Positions 1-7,651 of a stretch of 30,022 nt of DNA are shown here, in pieces. Each line of letters opens with the position of its first letter. Within the stretch, counting starts at the first letter, position 1. The notes under the pieces are model-generated. The model was not told the DNA's origin, did not search any database, and was given only the letters and a program-made list of their open reading frames with translations. This DNA is from a virus. Both the position numbers and the translations under genes were made by a program. Location: the IMG/VR virus record IMGVR_UViG_3300035670_000963, positions 1-30,022 of that record, one strand, 5' to 3'.

Positions 1-1
1 T

Positions 2-913
2 CCATTATTAACTACAAAAAAGATGGCATGGAAAACTATGGTGACTGAGTTGTTGTGGTTCTTGAGAGGTGATACTAATATCAAATACCTCGTGGATAAT
101 GGTTGTCATATTTGGGATGGTGATGCTTATAAGAATTATTGTAAATGGTATGATTCACAAGATGATGCTGAAAAGGTATATGAAGGTACTGTATTGCCTA
201 CACAAGAAGAGTTTATAAATCGTATTAAAACCGATGATAAATTTGCTAAGAAGTGGGGTGAATTAGGACCAATCTATGGAGCACAGTGGAGAAAATGGGG
301 TGGATTGCAAGATTTAACAGATGATGATAAACCAATTTATTTAGACCAAATCCAAAACTTAATCTCAGAACTAAAAACAAATCCCGATAGTAGAAGATTA
401 ATGGTTAATGCTTGGAATGTAGGTGAACTAAATCAAATGGTACTTCCACCTTGTCATTATGGATTTCAAGTTTATACTAGAGAATTAAATCCTGATGAAA
501 GAGTAAAATATTTTGAAAAAAATCCTGAATCGTGGCCTGATAACGAGATAAGTAATGTACCTAAACGAGCAATCTCTCTAATGTGGAATCAACGATCAGT
601 AGATACATTCCTTGGACTGCCGTTCAACATTGCTTCATATGGTTTATTACTTGAGATTATTGCTAAAGAAGTAAATATGATTCCTGATGAATTGATTGGT
701 AATTTAGGTGATGTTCATTTGTATAACAATCACATAGAACAAGCCAAAGAACAAATCACAAGAACACCATTTGATTTACCTAAATTGCAGATTAATGATT
801 TAAGGTCTGATACCAATACAATATTAGGTGATATTACAAAATGGTCACATGAAGATTTTAAAATTAAGGATTACCAATCACACCCAGCAATCAAAGCCCC
901 ATTATCAAATTAG
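2..913 (+). CDS. thyA: thymidylate synthase, 5' end cut by the window
   Basis: Makes dTMP from dUMP using methylene-tetrahydrofolate, supplying dTTP for replication. The reading frame is open back to base 2, and the residues before the first ATG at 23 (PLLTTKK) match the family's conserved LVTTK stretch, so the N-terminus lies outside the window. Visible landmarks are ELLWFLRGDTNI, GPIYGAQWR, the active-site Cys in LPPCHYGFQVY (codon 452-454), QRSVDTFLGLPFNIASYGLL, GDVHLYNNH and the C-terminal HPAIKAP. Compared with the E. coli enzyme there are two insertions, one of about 40 residues before GPIYG (as in long-form enzymes) and one of about 25 residues after the catalytic Cys. Stop is TAG. The family call is very secure. 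Confidence 0.97.
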   Translation, partial: PLLTTKKMAWKTMVTELLWFLRGDTNIKYLVDNGCHIWDGDAYKNYCKWYDSQDDAEKVYEGTVLPTQEEFINRIKTDDKFAKKWGELGPIYGAQWRKWGGLQDLTDDDKPIYLDQIQNLISELKTNPDSRRLMVNAWNVGELNQMVLPPCHYGFQVYTRELNPDERVKYFEKNPESWPDNEISNVPKRAISLMWNQRSVDTFLGLPFNIASYGLLLEIIAKEVNMIPDELIGNLGDVHLYNNHIEQAKEQITRTPFDLPKLQINDLRSDTNTILGDITKWSHEDFKIKDYQSHPAIKAPLSN

Positions 914-933
914 ATGACTACAAAATAAAGTAT

Positions 934-1149
934 ATGAGTCCATTAGAGTTGGCAACCAAAATCTATAACCATGTCACTAGTCTTAATAGAAGTAGAGAAC
1001 AATGGGATGAATGGGATGATAAACGAGAGATTGAATTTATTAAAAATCTAATTGTTGATAACGAACATAAACCGGTAAGAGAGCATAAACGTTTTACTGA
1101 TGAGTGGGGTAATAGTGATTGGAGAGACACGGGAGAAATGAAAGGATAA
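934..1149 (+). CDS. small charged hypothetical protein
   Basis: A 71-aa protein not recognised by family. It is rich in Trp and charged residues (REQWDEWDDKREIEF, DEWGNSDWRDTGE). Its opening MSPLELATKIYNHV resembles the MTP-EKA--L openings of the next two genes, so it may be a distant relative of that pair. It starts 20 bases after thyA and ends 11 bases before the next start, in the same apparent operon. Function unknown. Confidence 0.7.
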   Translation: MSPLELATKIYNHVTSLNRSREQWDEWDDKREIEFIKNLIVDNEHKPVREHKRFTDEWGNSDWRDTGEMKG

Positions 1150-1160
1150 AAAATAATGTT

Positions 1161-1373
1161 ATGACACCAGCAGAAAAAGCACAGCAGCTATATTTGAAAT
1201 ACTACGGCATACCCTTATATGTTAAAACAGTAAAGGAATGTTGTCACATTGCAGTAGATGAAATAATTCAAACCTTGAATTATGATATTAGAGATTTAGA
1301 TGTAAGAGGTAGTGTGTTAATTGATTTAATTGTATATTGGAGAGATGTAAAAGAAGAAATAAATAAGTTATGA
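1161..1373 (+). CDS. small phage protein, tandem paralogue 1 (MTPAEKA type)
   Basis: A 70-aa protein of a family frequent in Bacteroidota phages, with the pattern MTPxEKAxxL, then xxCxxIAVDEI, then YWxxVKxEIxKL. Here: MTPAEKAQQLYLKYYG, ECCHIAVDEI and YWRDVKEEINKL. I chose the ATG at 1161 rather than the in-frame ATG at 1119 because family members start at MTP and the longer form would overlap the previous gene. The stop overlaps the ATG of its paralogue in an ATGA junction at 1370. Function unknown. Confidence 0.85.
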   Translation: MTPAEKAQQLYLKYYGIPLYVKTVKECCHIAVDEIIQTLNYDIRDLDVRGSVLIDLIVYWRDVKEEINKL

Positions 1374-1588
1374 CACCAAAAGAAAAAGCAGAAGAGTTGA
1401 TTGGCAAATGCTACGATACGTTTGTAAATGATGAAGATGAGCATTATACAGGAACGGCTTGGAGATTATCTAAACAATGTGCATTGGTAGCAGTTGATGA
1501 ATTATGGAATGAATCGGATTATGCTGACGGATACTACCAAAGAAGTGTATACTGGAATGAAGTAAAACAAGAAATAGAAAAGTTATAA
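1370..1588 (+). CDS. small phage protein, tandem paralogue 2 (MTPKEKA type)
   Basis: A 72-aa protein with the same layout as its neighbour: MTPKEKAEELIGKCYD, CALVAVDEL and YWNEVKQEIEKL. The two genes are adjacent, the same length and translationally coupled by a 4-base ATGA overlap, so they look like a tandem duplication that has diverged. The conserved AVDE and YW-VK-EI-KL patterns suggest a small helical fold. No enzymatic motif is visible and the role is unknown. Confidence 0.88.
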   Translation: MTPKEKAEELIGKCYDTFVNDEDEHYTGTAWRLSKQCALVAVDELWNESDYADGYYQRSVYWNEVKQEIEKL

Positions 1589-1589
1589 T

Positions 1590-2003
1590 ATGAATAAAAT
1601 AAACATATACTTAGACGATATAAGAACTCCGATAGATTCTGAATTTTGGACAGTTGTTAGAGATTATGAGGAGTTTGTTGCTAAAGTAACTGAAGTTGGG
1701 CTAGGAAATATAAATATAATATCTCTAGACCACGACCTGGGCCCTACGGCTATTAAAGAGTGGCACAATAATGTTTACCTCAATTACTCTTTAAACTACG
1801 ATAATATAGAGGAAAAGACAGGATATGACTGCGCTAAATGGTTAGTAGAGAGATGGATGGACGGAGAGCCCGTAGTTAAAGTAATAACCCATTCAGCAAA
1901 CGCTATAGGCAGTGCAAATATTATGGGGTATATAAACAACTATAGGCACATTAAGAAGATAGATCAGGACTGCATAAGGGTTCGGATAGATCATACAGTT
2001 TAA
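1590..2003 (+). CDS. cyclic-phosphate processing receiver-domain protein (cREC_REC-like)
   Basis: A 137-aa single-domain protein. It shows LDDIRTP (8-14), a conserved Trp followed by VVRDYEEF (21-29), ISLDHDLG (44-51), GYDCAKWLVE (78-87) and HSANAIGSANI (101-111). I recognise this order as the receiver-like domain called cREC_REC (cyclic-phosphate processing receiver). The acidic LDD and DHD residues correspond to the metal/phosphoacceptor pocket of receiver folds. No output domain is attached, so it acts alone or with a partner. It starts 1 base after the previous stop and lies in the operon running from thyA. The specific substrate is not established by the sequence. Confidence 0.85.
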   Translation: MNKINIYLDDIRTPIDSEFWTVVRDYEEFVAKVTEVGLGNINIISLDHDLGPTAIKEWHNNVYLNYSLNYDNIEEKTGYDCAKWLVERWMDGEPVVKVITHSANAIGSANIMGYINNYRHIKKIDQDCIRVRIDHTV

Positions 2004-2012
2004 TATACAAAA

Positions 2013-2201
2013 ATGTTACATACTATAGCGGTTATAGTTTTAGGGATAGTCATCTTGTTGATAATAGGATTACTTATAGGAACATTGATAGTCAGGGTAG
2101 TAAAAGCTATATACTCTGTTTTAGTGGCAGTAGTTTCTGTATTTTTGATATTCTTACTAATAAAAGCTTTTTTAATTGTAATTAGAAATCTAATAGGATG
2201 A
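2013..2201 (+). CDS. two-helix membrane microprotein
   Basis: A 62-aa protein made almost entirely of two hydrophobic segments (about 4-27 and 33-57) joined by a short basic turn (RVVK). An inner-membrane hairpin is the natural reading. The stop overlaps the next start (ATGA at 2198), indicating translational coupling to the zinc-motif protein. Similar small Ile/Val/Leu-rich proteins recur in the leftward block, for example at 24085. Candidate roles such as a holin-like protein or membrane modulator are only guesses. Confidence 0.75.
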   Translation: MLHTIAVIVLGIVILLIIGLLIGTLIVRVVKAIYSVLVAVVSVFLIFLLIKAFLIVIRNLIG

Positions 2202-2602
2202 AGCCCATACATAAGTTTAATAGCGGCATGGGGGCCACTCTTTGCCACAAATGTAAGAGAATAATAACTGTAGGGTTAACAGATGATCTATATTGTGAAG
2301 AGCATGGAGGTGCCCCTAATAAATTTATCTTAACTAGAAAAAGAGACGGGAAAGTAATAAAAGGAAACGATGTAATCTACGTAGAGTTTGGAGAAGATGG
2401 TAACTACAAAGACTTCACCAAAGAGTTTAAAGTGGGGAGCAACTTAGTGGTAGATTTTAGAGGAGGGAATTTTACATGGATGACAACTAAAATAACAAAT
2501 ATTTTGGAGCAAACAGAAAATTATGTTATATTTGTTACATTGAATAGTGAGTATAAATTAGAAACGAGGCAAAAAGTAACTAATGAAACTGAAAAAAATT
2601 AA
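2198..2602 (+). CDS. zinc-motif N-terminal domain fused to an unknown C-terminal domain
   Basis: A 134-aa protein. The N-terminus KPIHKFNSGMGATLCHKCK, then GLTDDLYCEEH, is a pattern I know from short Bacteroidota phage proteins. It offers a CxxC (C16, C19) and a C33/H36 pair as a probable zinc knuckle. The remaining ~95 residues are beta-rich (VIYVEFGEDG, NLVVDFRGG, NYVIFVTLNSEYKLE) and I do not recognise them. The start overlaps the upstream stop by 4 bases and the end overlaps the ATPase start by 20 bases. Role unknown. Confidence 0.82.
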   Translation: MKPIHKFNSGMGATLCHKCKRIITVGLTDDLYCEEHGGAPNKFILTRKRDGKVIKGNDVIYVEFGEDGNYKDFTKEFKVGSNLVVDFRGGNFTWMTTKITNILEQTENYVIFVTLNSEYKLETRQKVTNETEKN

Positions 2603-3749
2603 ATATACTAGCAATAGAATCAAAGTAAAAAAGACCAATTTATCTGCAGGGAGTGGAGTATTTTATGATTCCGAGTATGTCCATGATTTTCCTGCTGGAA
2701 ATTATTATCTACATGTTCATAACTCTCTTCCTTTTTATGTAGATTTCAAAGCTAAGTATTCTCTAAAAGCAGTAGATTATTTTTTATCTAACGACTATGA
2801 ATTAGTCTGGAGTTTTGAAAAGGTCTCTACAAAATCTTCTATAGATCCACATTCTTTGGTGTTTGAAAAAAACAAAACCCTAGTTATTTTAAAATATAAA
2901 TCAGAAAGTAGAGGAGAGTTGACAAGATTCTCTGATTATCTAAGTGACACAGATAAAGAATCTCCATCTGATTACATCTTAGTAACTTGTTTGCATTCCG
3001 GAGAAGAGGGTATAAACGCTCTAGCAGAAGGGTTATCAGAGTATATAAGAACAGATAAATCAAAGTCTAAGATATCTCTGTTAATGAGTACCAGAGGCGG
3101 TATGGAAACAATAGAGCAAGATATAAAGCATGTAGATATAGACATAGCATCTCACTACGGGGAAGGGTTTGTACCAGTTCATTTAAAAATAATAGAGAAG
3201 TTAAACGAGGAGAAAGGTAAAGGATTGGTGCTACTGCACGGTCTTCCTGGTACAGGAAAAACTAACTATATAAGATATCTTTGTGGCAAGCTGAACAAAG
3301 AAGTTATCTTCTTACCTCCATTTATGGCGGAGAGCATAGCGGGTCCTGATTTCATAACATTTCTAATAGAGCACACAAACTCTATACTAGTGATAGAGGA
3401 TGCAGAGAAAGTAGTTTTAGATAGAGAGGGAGATGGAAGTAGCAGACAGAGCGTAGCAAATTTACTTAATTTGACAGATGGAATACTTAGTGATTGTTTG
3501 TCCATTCAAATCATAGCTACCTTTAATACTTCAAGAGATAGGATAGATAAAGCCTTATTGAGAAAGGGAAGGCTGATAGCGGAGTGGAAGTTTGATGCCC
3601 TTAGTGTGGAAGATTCAAATAACTTATTTAAAAGTATGGGAAAGGAAGCAATAGCTACAAAACCCATGACACTGTCTGAAATATATAATTCTGATGATCA
3701 AGAGTTTGTAGTTCAACAAGAAAGAAACCAGATAGGATTTGGAAGATAA
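2583..3749 (+). CDS. AAA+ ATPase, BCS1-like core with unknown N-terminal half
   Basis: A 388-aa protein. The C-terminal half is an AAA+ module: Walker A GLPGTGKT (220-227), Walker B ILVIEDAE (268-275), sensor-1 Asn in IIATFN (310-315) and an arginine-finger-like LLRKGR (325-330). The spacing resembles BCS1/classic AAA proteins. Residues 1-200 form a separate, unrecognised substrate- or partner-binding region with several beta-like stretches. The start overlaps the preceding gene by 20 bases in another frame. Such ATPases remodel proteins or complexes as oligomers; the target here is unknown. The family call is firm, the role open. Confidence 0.92.
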   Translation: MKLKKIKYTSNRIKVKKTNLSAGSGVFYDSEYVHDFPAGNYYLHVHNSLPFYVDFKAKYSLKAVDYFLSNDYELVWSFEKVSTKSSIDPHSLVFEKNKTLVILKYKSESRGELTRFSDYLSDTDKESPSDYILVTCLHSGEEGINALAEGLSEYIRTDKSKSKISLLMSTRGGMETIEQDIKHVDIDIASHYGEGFVPVHLKIIEKLNEEKGKGLVLLHGLPGTGKTNYIRYLCGKLNKEVIFLPPFMAESIAGPDFITFLIEHTNSILVIEDAEKVVLDREGDGSSRQSVANLLNLTDGILSDCLSIQIIATFNTSRDRIDKALLRKGRLIAEWKFDALSVEDSNNLFKSMGKEAIATKPMTLSEIYNSDDQEFVVQQERNQIGFGR

Positions 3750-3778
3750 CTATTTTTTCACACTTAAATCCAAGAGTT

Positions 3779-3994
3779 ATGGCAACAAAAACAACGAAAA
3801 GCCAACAACAAAAGCTGTTTAACTACCTCCGTAAAAACGGACGTATCACAGCTAAGCAAGCAGAGAAGATGTTCGGAACTAAGAATCTTCGTGCCAGGAT
3901 TACTAATCTCCGTGAACAAGGTTGGGATATTCAATCTGTTCGTAATCCTAAAAATCCACGTACTGTTACTTATGTAGTTAACGAGTACATCTAA
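3779..3994 (+). CDS. small helix-turn-helix DNA-binding protein
   Basis: A 71-aa protein with a basic N-terminus (MATKTTKSQQQKLFNYLRK), then GRITAKQAEKMFGTKNLRARITNLREQGWDIQSV and a short beta hairpin (RTVTYVVNEYI). This is the winged-helix layout of the HTH_39-type phage family: the ITAKQAEKMFG helix pair, the recognition helix LRARITNLR, and a wing. It stands alone, followed directly by a good terminator, and its codons are more C/G-rich (CGT, CTC) than its neighbours, compatible with high expression. A regulatory or chromatin-like role is inferred. Confidence 0.85.
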   Translation: MATKTTKSQQQKLFNYLRKNGRITAKQAEKMFGTKNLRARITNLREQGWDIQSVRNPKNPRTVTYVVNEYI

Positions 3995-4000
3995 TACAAA

Positions 4001-4030
4001 AGCCGGGAGGACAATCCTTCCGGCTATTTT
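4001..4030 (+). terminator. intrinsic terminator after the HTH gene
   Basis: Inverted repeat AGCCGGGAGG (4001-4010) and CCTTCCGGCT (4016-4025) around a 5-base loop, with one G-T wobble, followed by ATTTT. It lies 7 bases after the stop of the HTH gene and 20 bases before the DUF3310 start, closing the rightward transcript. Confidence 0.85.
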
Positions 4031-4049
4031 ACAATCTACAAACAACAAT

Positions 4050-4271
4050 ATGAAAGCTATCGATAGACAAGAAGGAGGTTCTCATTATAAAAGTTTTGTA
4101 ATCCAACCAGTAGAATTTATTCTTAAAAATGATATTCCTTTTATAGAGGGTAACATTATAAAATACGTTATTAGGCACAAACAGAAAAATGGAATAGAAG
4201 ATTTAAAGAAGGCTAAGCACTATATCGATTTGCTTATAGAACACGAATATCAAACACCTACTGACAAATGA
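4050..4271 (+). CDS. DUF3310 (SaV-like) protein
   Basis: A 73-aa protein with the full DUF3310 signature: GGSHYKSFVIQPVEFILKN, EGNIIKYVIRHKQKNGIEDLKKAKHYIDLLIE. The family is very common in tailed phages and is often annotated as a nucleotide kinase-like or SaV-like protein, without proven biochemistry. The stop overlaps the next start in an ATGA junction at 4268, coupling it to the phosphoesterase. Confidence 0.95.
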   Translation: MKAIDRQEGGSHYKSFVIQPVEFILKNDIPFIEGNIIKYVIRHKQKNGIEDLKKAKHYIDLLIEHEYQTPTDK

Positions 4272-5467
4272 GTAAAAAAAGAAACGACCAAATAAGAAGT
4301 TTTTTATTTAGTAATCCAGAAAGACTTCGATGTGATTATGAACTTACAGCTAAAGAGTTTGGAACTACCAGTGAGGCCGTCAGATCTATAGCTAAAAGAC
4401 TTAGGGCATCTGTAGTTAAAGCTCCTCCTGTAGAAAGTGTAGAGGAAGTAGCTACTCCTTTTGAAATAGATGAGCTAGTATTAATGAGGAGAGAGCAGGC
4501 TGAGATAAAAAGTTTAAAGAGGCAATTAGAGAAAACCTTACAGGATTATCAAAAACTGTCTGACGCTTACGATATTGCTTTGAATCTAAAAACATCGCAG
4601 GTAAATGGTAGTATTCCTAAGATAGAATCAAATAAGAAATCTTCTAACGAAGCTACTGCCATAGTGCAGATTAGCGATGGACACTTTGGAAAAATAGTTG
4701 TGCCTTCAACAGTTAATGGGTTAAATAACTATAATCCAGATATTGCTAAAAAGAGAATGCAGAAGTGTGCAGAGAACACAATTAAGCTGATAAAGAAGGA
4801 AAGGGAGGATGTGAAGATAGATAACCTTGTCTTGATTTTGGGAGGAGATTTCTTGGAGAACAGTCAACTCCATAACCATAGTGAAATGACAACTAGTATG
4901 TCTCCTATGGAAGAGACACTCTTTTCTAGAGATGTGTTGCACAAATACATAAAGACTGTTTGCGAGTATGGGAACTTTAAAAAGATAGCCATAGCTTGTA
5001 CAAGAGGTAACCACTCTAGGATAACTCACAGAATGGTGGCATCAGTAGACTACAGAATGAATTATGAGACTATCTTGTATAGCATTTTAAAAGACGATTT
5101 TGCCAAAGAGAAGATTGAATGGACTATCCCTGATTCAGAGGTTGCTGAGGTCGATGTGTACGATAAGATGATCAGAATAGTACATGGACATCAAATAAAG
5201 TTTCAAGGGGGTGTGGGAGGTCTTACTGTTCCTCTTAATAAGTACGTAATGAGGATGGACCAGATTAAGAAAGCGTTTTACAATTTTGTACACCATTACC
5301 ATAACTTGAGCTACCCAACAGTTAGAACAACTGTTAATGGGTCTATTGTGGGGTATGATCCATATGCTATGAGTATAGGGTGTTCATACGAACCTCCTAT
5401 GCAATCTTTTCAATTGTTAGATTCTAAATGGGGCATGACGATCAAAGCTCCTATATTCTGTGATTAA
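4268..5467 (+). CDS. calcineurin-like metallophosphoesterase with HTH/coiled-coil N-terminus
   Basis: A 399-aa protein. Residues 1-50 look like a HTH (YELTAKEFGTTSEAVRSIAKRLR), 70-105 like a coiled coil, and 130-399 form the phosphoesterase. Metal-ligand motifs occur in order: ISDGHFGK (D137, H139), GGDFLEN (D194), TRGNHSR (N248, H249), HGHQ (306-309) and a final HHYH (342-345) in the place of the usual GHxH. This is a dinuclear metal active site for phosphoester hydrolysis. Phages use related enzymes on nucleotides or nucleic acids. The HTH suggests a DNA-associated target, but this is inference. Confidence 0.93.
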   Translation: MSKKRNDQIRSFLFSNPERLRCDYELTAKEFGTTSEAVRSIAKRLRASVVKAPPVESVEEVATPFEIDELVLMRREQAEIKSLKRQLEKTLQDYQKLSDAYDIALNLKTSQVNGSIPKIESNKKSSNEATAIVQISDGHFGKIVVPSTVNGLNNYNPDIAKKRMQKCAENTIKLIKKEREDVKIDNLVLILGGDFLENSQLHNHSEMTTSMSPMEETLFSRDVLHKYIKTVCEYGNFKKIAIACTRGNHSRITHRMVASVDYRMNYETILYSILKDDFAKEKIEWTIPDSEVAEVDVYDKMIRIVHGHQIKFQGGVGGLTVPLNKYVMRMDQIKKAFYNFVHHYHNLSYPTVRTTVNGSIVGYDPYAMSIGCSYEPPMQSFQLLDSKWGMTIKAPIFCD

Positions 5468-5479
5468 ATTATATAGACT

Positions 5480-5764
5480 ATGAACCTGCTACAAGCATTG
5501 ATAGAGGCATACCCAGAAACAGAGTTTCTTATAGCAGATGGATTTGATGATGCTATAATAGGATATCATCAGTCATCTGAAAGGCTTATATATTCAATAA
5601 AGAAGTGTATCGAAATATTGATGAAAGAAGGTATGGAAGAGGAGGATGCCCTGGAACATTTTTATTACAATGTAGAAGGATCTTATGTGGGTGAGAAAAC
5701 TCCTATATGGGCAGACGATACTCTTGATTATGAAGATAATGATAGGGGTGGAAAAATATTTTAA
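5480..5764 (+). CDS. conserved small phage protein (DDAIIG family)
   Basis: A 94-aa acidic protein. ADGFDDAIIGYH, RLIYSIKKCIEILMKEGMEEEDALEHF and VGEKTPIW form a pattern I recognise from a widespread phage and prophage family of unknown function. It follows the phosphoesterase by 12 bases in the same direction. No catalytic motif is evident. Confidence 0.88.
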   Translation: MNLLQALIEAYPETEFLIADGFDDAIIGYHQSSERLIYSIKKCIEILMKEGMEEEDALEHFYYNVEGSYVGEKTPIWADDTLDYEDNDRGGKIF

Positions 5765-5838
5765 AAACATACACTACTTTTTGACTCATAAAGTAAAAAA
5801 CCGCAGTAATGTTTTTACATAGATTTTTTCAATAGACT

Positions 5839-5867
5839 TTGATTTTTTAGGATTTACTAGGGATTTT
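5839..5867. repeat. 29-bp intergenic element, copy A
   Basis: Copy A of the shared pattern TTGATTTTTT, then RRGAWYNACWR, then GGGATTTT. It directly abuts the ATG of the gene at 5868. The two GATTTT blocks start 21 bp apart, two helical turns, as in copies B and C. Relative to the downstream gene this copy has the opposite orientation to B and C. Candidate binding site or promoter element; function unknown. Confidence 0.7.
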
Positions 5868-6284
5868 ATGGACATGTCTAATAAGAGATATCAGCTTGAC
5901 AACTATGTAAAAGATTGGGGACATAGAGTAGTGAAGATTGTGGGACTGGATCATAAAAAAGTAATAGTGGATTATGGGGAAGACAACCAGGCTACATTAG
6001 AGTGGCATGATATCTTCCCCATTCCAATTAAAGTAAACTTACTTGTTCAAATGGGATTCTCTTTGCTAGAAGAAAAACGTAATCCTTATCATGTGAAATA
6101 TTCAATGTCCACAATCATACTAGGTAGACATTACAATGCCACAGGAATAGAATACGATAATAAATCATTATGGAATTTCAGTAACACATCTGTGTTATAC
6201 ATACACCAACTACAAAATATAATGTCTATAATAAACCCTGATATAGATTATTTCATAATAGGAATAAACCAGAATCTTTCTTAA
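5868..6284 (+). CDS. conserved Bacteroidota phage protein, unknown function
   Basis: A 138-aa protein. IPIPIKVNLLVQMGF near residues 50-65 and the C-terminal VLYIHQLQNIMSIIN recall a common Bacteroidota phage/element family ending in HQLQNLYFAL. The ATG at 5868 is followed by a second at 5874; either could be used. The gene is separated from its left neighbour by 103 bp containing the 29-bp element, and it converges tail to tail with the next gene with a 4-base overlap. It is the last rightward gene in the window. Confidence 0.82.
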   Translation: MDMSNKRYQLDNYVKDWGHRVVKIVGLDHKKVIVDYGEDNQATLEWHDIFPIPIKVNLLVQMGFSLLEEKRNPYHVKYSMSTIILGRHYNATGIEYDNKSLWNFSNTSVLYIHQLQNIMSIINPDIDYFIIGINQNLS

Positions 6285-6928
6285 GCGTTATGCCAATAAT
6301 TTATATCAAATAAATTGGTACAAACTTCAATAGCTTCAGTATCTGATATAATTTTAAACCTTCCGTTAGATATCAAACCTACTTTACACAGAAAGGGTAA
6401 TACCTTTTCCAAATAAGGTCTTTGAGCGTAGTTCTTATGTATATCACAAATTACAGAAGGCCAATTATTTACAGGAATCTTTTTGTTAGATATTTCTAAA
6501 AAACAAAGATAGCAGTAGCAATCAAACATCGTACTATTTTTTGGAATAGGTTTACCACCTGATCTGAAAATTGAAGACAGCATTAAGAAGACATACTCAA
6601 GCAGAGACAAGTTATTTAAAACTCCTCTAGGAACTCTTCTATTGTGTCCATACATTTTCTTATCTATATTGAAGAATGTGTTGTAAGGCCATGTGTAAGT
6701 AAATGTACTGTCATACAAATACAGATGCACTCTTATTAGAACATCTGTTCCGTGCTTATTAATGCTGAATGTATCTATTTTGTATCTGCCAAAGTACCCA
6801 TTATCATCTAACAACTTAGATACAGCATTTACTGAGGGCCTGTAAGATCTGGAAAATAATAGTTCATTGATAGATACTTCAAATTGATCACTTTTAAATT
6901 CATCATTTAATATTGGATAATCTTCCAT
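6281..6928 (-). CDS. unrecognised 215-aa protein
   Basis: Not recognised. A soluble mixed alpha/beta sequence with several Cys (MFDCYCYLCFLEISNKK about 138-154, VICDI, FLCKVG) but no classical zinc spacing. It is last in the leftward block and overlaps the convergent gene at 6281-6284, with no terminator hairpin visible between them. Its ATG shares one base with the stop of the upstream gene, so the two are probably co-translated. Function unknown. Confidence 0.8.
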   Translation of the reverse strand: MEDYPILNDEFKSDQFEVSINELLFSRSYRPSVNAVSKLLDDNGYFGRYKIDTFSINKHGTDVLIRVHLYLYDSTFTYTWPYNTFFNIDKKMYGHNRRVPRGVLNNLSLLEYVFLMLSSIFRSGGKPIPKNSTMFDCYCYLCFLEISNKKIPVNNWPSVICDIHKNYAQRPYLEKVLPFLCKVGLISNGRFKIISDTEAIEVCTNLFDINYWHNA

Positions 6929-7263
6929 TAGTTTAGGTTTACAACTATCTCATCTACAATACTAGCATCTACTATAGAATACCTCTTAGATTCTAGAATA
7001 TCTGCTAGGGATTTTAGCTCAGCTAATCTTTCATAGTTTTCATTTCTTTTGTAGTACACAAACAAAAGTCTAATATTATAGATAGCACATTCTAATAAAT
7101 TTGGATCTCTACTATGTACAATATTTTTTCCTAAAAACAAAAGAGATTTGTAAGAAGACTCTATATGTTCTTGAAATTCTGATTTCATTTTTTCACTGCC
7201 TACAGAAAAAACTTCATCTAAATTCTTTTCATGTTCTGATGGGTCAAAGTCTAAGATATTCAT
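6928..7263 (-). CDS. unrecognised helical acidic protein
   Basis: A 111-aa acidic protein that is probably all-helical (HIESSYKSLLFLGKNIV, ECAIYNIRLLFVYYKRNENYERLAELKSLADIL). Not recognised. It lies between the 215-aa protein (1-base overlap) and the HNH protein (10-base gap), so it probably belongs to their unit. Confidence 0.78.
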   Translation of the reverse strand: MNILDFDPSEHEKNLDEVFSVGSEKMKSEFQEHIESSYKSLLFLGKNIVHSRDPNLLECAIYNIRLLFVYYKRNENYERLAELKSLADILESKRYSIVDASIVDEIVVNLN

Positions 7264-7273
7264 GTGCTTGGAT

Positions 7274-7651
7274 TTAGGTAAATATATATAGGGGTTTGTA
7301 GTCGTTATCTATTATCTCTCCGGTAGTAACTAGTACTCTAGTGTACCACTTAAACAAAGCTACATCTTCCTTTGAAATCTTCCAGTCATTTTCTACTACT
7401 TTTCTTAATATAGCACATAGCTTATCTAGTAGAAACTTTTGGAACTCGTCTATAGATTTGTGTCCTTTAAGACTGTTACATTTTCTACAAGCGAATATCT
7501 TATTATTCACCAGAGTATTTCCCTCCGATATTGGAAGGAAATGATCTCTAGTGATGTCTTCAAAGGGGACTTTTACTTTGCAATAATAACAACACTCGCC
7601 CTGTTTCTTATACTGATCGTATAAGGTTGGGCTGAACTTTCTTTTATTCAT
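7274..7651 (-). CDS. HNH nuclease-family protein
   Basis: A 125-aa protein with an HNH fold signature: CYYC (C21, C24), then DHFLPISEG (D36, H37), an Asn in NTLVNNK, and CRKCNSLKG (C55, C58, N59, K62, G63). The two Cys pairs should bind a structural zinc, and the DH and N residues form the nicking/cleaving site. Residues 65-125 are an extra helical tail. It could be a homing enzyme, a terminase- or recombination-linked nuclease, or an anti-host nuclease; nothing shows which. It starts inside the stop of the upstream gene (ATGA at 7648). Confidence 0.88.
   Translation of the reverse strand: MNKRKFSPTLYDQYKKQGECCYYCKVKVPFEDITRDHFLPISEGNTLVNNKIFACRKCNSLKGHKSIDEFQKFLLDKLCAILRKVVENDWKISKEDVALFKWYTRVLVTTGEIIDNDYKPLYIFT

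Noticed and set aside
2000-2248. 82-aa leftward reading frame
   Set aside because: It is the antisense of the membrane microprotein at 2013 and runs against all neighbouring genes; its composition is that of a shadow.
4721-5029. 102-aa leftward frame inside the phosphoesterase
   Set aside because: Antisense to a gene with intact catalytic motifs; no sensible leader.
5700-5800. Antisense 28-aa peptide downstream of the 29-bp element read leftward
   Set aside because: It overlaps the end of the DDAIIG-family gene in antisense and has no coding character; mentioned only because element copy A could fire leftward.
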